Assembly: GCF_000406945.1 (NCBI RefSeq)
Contig: NZ_KE136354.1
Span: 2,614,660-2,678,659, forward strand
DNA: 64,000 nucleotides
Origin: Enterococcus dispar ATCC 51266
GTDB taxonomy: Bacteria; Bacillota; Bacilli; Lactobacillales; Enterococcaceae
Direction: 5' to 3'
Shown here piece by piece: positions 63,897 to 64,000 of the stretch. The translations under genes were made by a program, and so were the position numbers. How positions within the stretch are numbered: position 1 is the first letter of the stretch; each line of letters begins with the position of its first letter. Under the pieces are notes generated by a model. It did not search any database, was not told the DNA's origin, and saw only the letters and a program-made list of their open reading frames with translations.

Positions 63897-64000
63897 ATGG
63901 CCGGAAAAAAATTAACAATTCCCCGCTATCAGCAAATTGCCGTTGATATTGCCGAACGAATTGTTGAAAATCGCTATAAAGAAGGAGAAAAAATTCACGC
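63897..64000 (+). CDS. GntR-family regulator (5' part)
   Basis: An ATG at 63897 behind AAGGAGG opens a frame that runs off the edge after 34 codons: MAGKKLTIPRYQQIAVDIAE, then RIVENRYKEGEKIHA. This is the start of a GntR winged helix (IAxxIxxxI...GxxYxxGEKI). It may regulate the MurNAc operon or an adjacent gene; only part is visible. Confidence 0.75.
   Translation, partial: MAGKKLTIPRYQQIAVDIAERIVENRYKEGEKIH

Overview
The window looks like part of a chromosome from a low-GC Gram-positive of the Lactobacillales, most likely Enterococcus or a close relative (Enterococcaceae). The evidence is the AT-rich composition, the GGAGG-type ribosome binding sites, the ymdB / YlbF-family / mutS / mutL / ... 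/ ruvA / ruvB neighbourhood, an Mga-type regulator, brnQ, CodY-, BirA- and cre-like sites, and an ArpU-type late regulator in the prophage. The species cannot be fixed from what is visible.

Positions 1 to about 26.5 kb are the right-hand part of a siphophage-type prophage, all on the + strand. Small early and middle genes come first: a winged-helix protein, dUTPase, DUF1642-type protein, phage adenine methyltransferase and several small unknowns. Four consecutive genes there are joined by the same 16-nt stop/start cassette. An ArpU-family late regulator follows. Behind it lies a non-coding stretch of about 600 nt (4198-4767) that is dense in hairpins, starts behind a promoter with an inverted repeat at its -35 position, and ends in two intrinsic terminators; it is the best candidate here for an unusual large structured RNA. 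The late operon then runs terS, terL, portal, MuF-like head protein, scaffold, major capsid, connectors, major tail protein, frameshifted tail chaperones, tape measure, a long Dit, a tail-tip protein with collagen-like repeats, membrane protein, holin and amidase endolysin. terL is split by a group I intron carrying a GIY-YIG endonuclease; splicing U5921 to A6912 restores the nuclease-motif codon exactly. Intrinsic-terminator-like hairpins recur through the late operon, which suggests antitermination. A two-gene cassette with its own promoter and a 45-bp symmetric operator sits after the lysis genes, followed by remnants and the presumed attachment region.

Positions 26.6-64 kb are ordinary chromosome: bioY (with BirA operator), rpsD, a formate/nitrite-type channel, an AlkD-like protein, a HAD phosphatase, mgsA, ymdB, a YlbF-family gene, mutS-mutL, a large membrane protein of unknown role, maf, msrB, ruvA-ruvB, a TetR regulator, a low-molecular-weight tyrosine phosphatase, a YpfJ-type metallopeptidase, an Mga-like regulator, brnQ, a TMEM175-type channel, an amino-acid permease with a perfect CodY box, and an amino-acid ABC transporter behind what reads as a lysine riboswitch. 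Then come an EamA-type transporter, a sirtuin / acetyltransferase-chorismate mutase fusion / NiaR operon, def, and a MurNAc uptake and recycling operon (mupG-murQ-murP), with a GntR regulator starting at the right edge.

The intergenic DNA of the chromosomal part holds at least four copies of an imperfect palindromic repeat of roughly 80-125 bp (near 26.7, 40.7, 45.25 and 45.55 kb).
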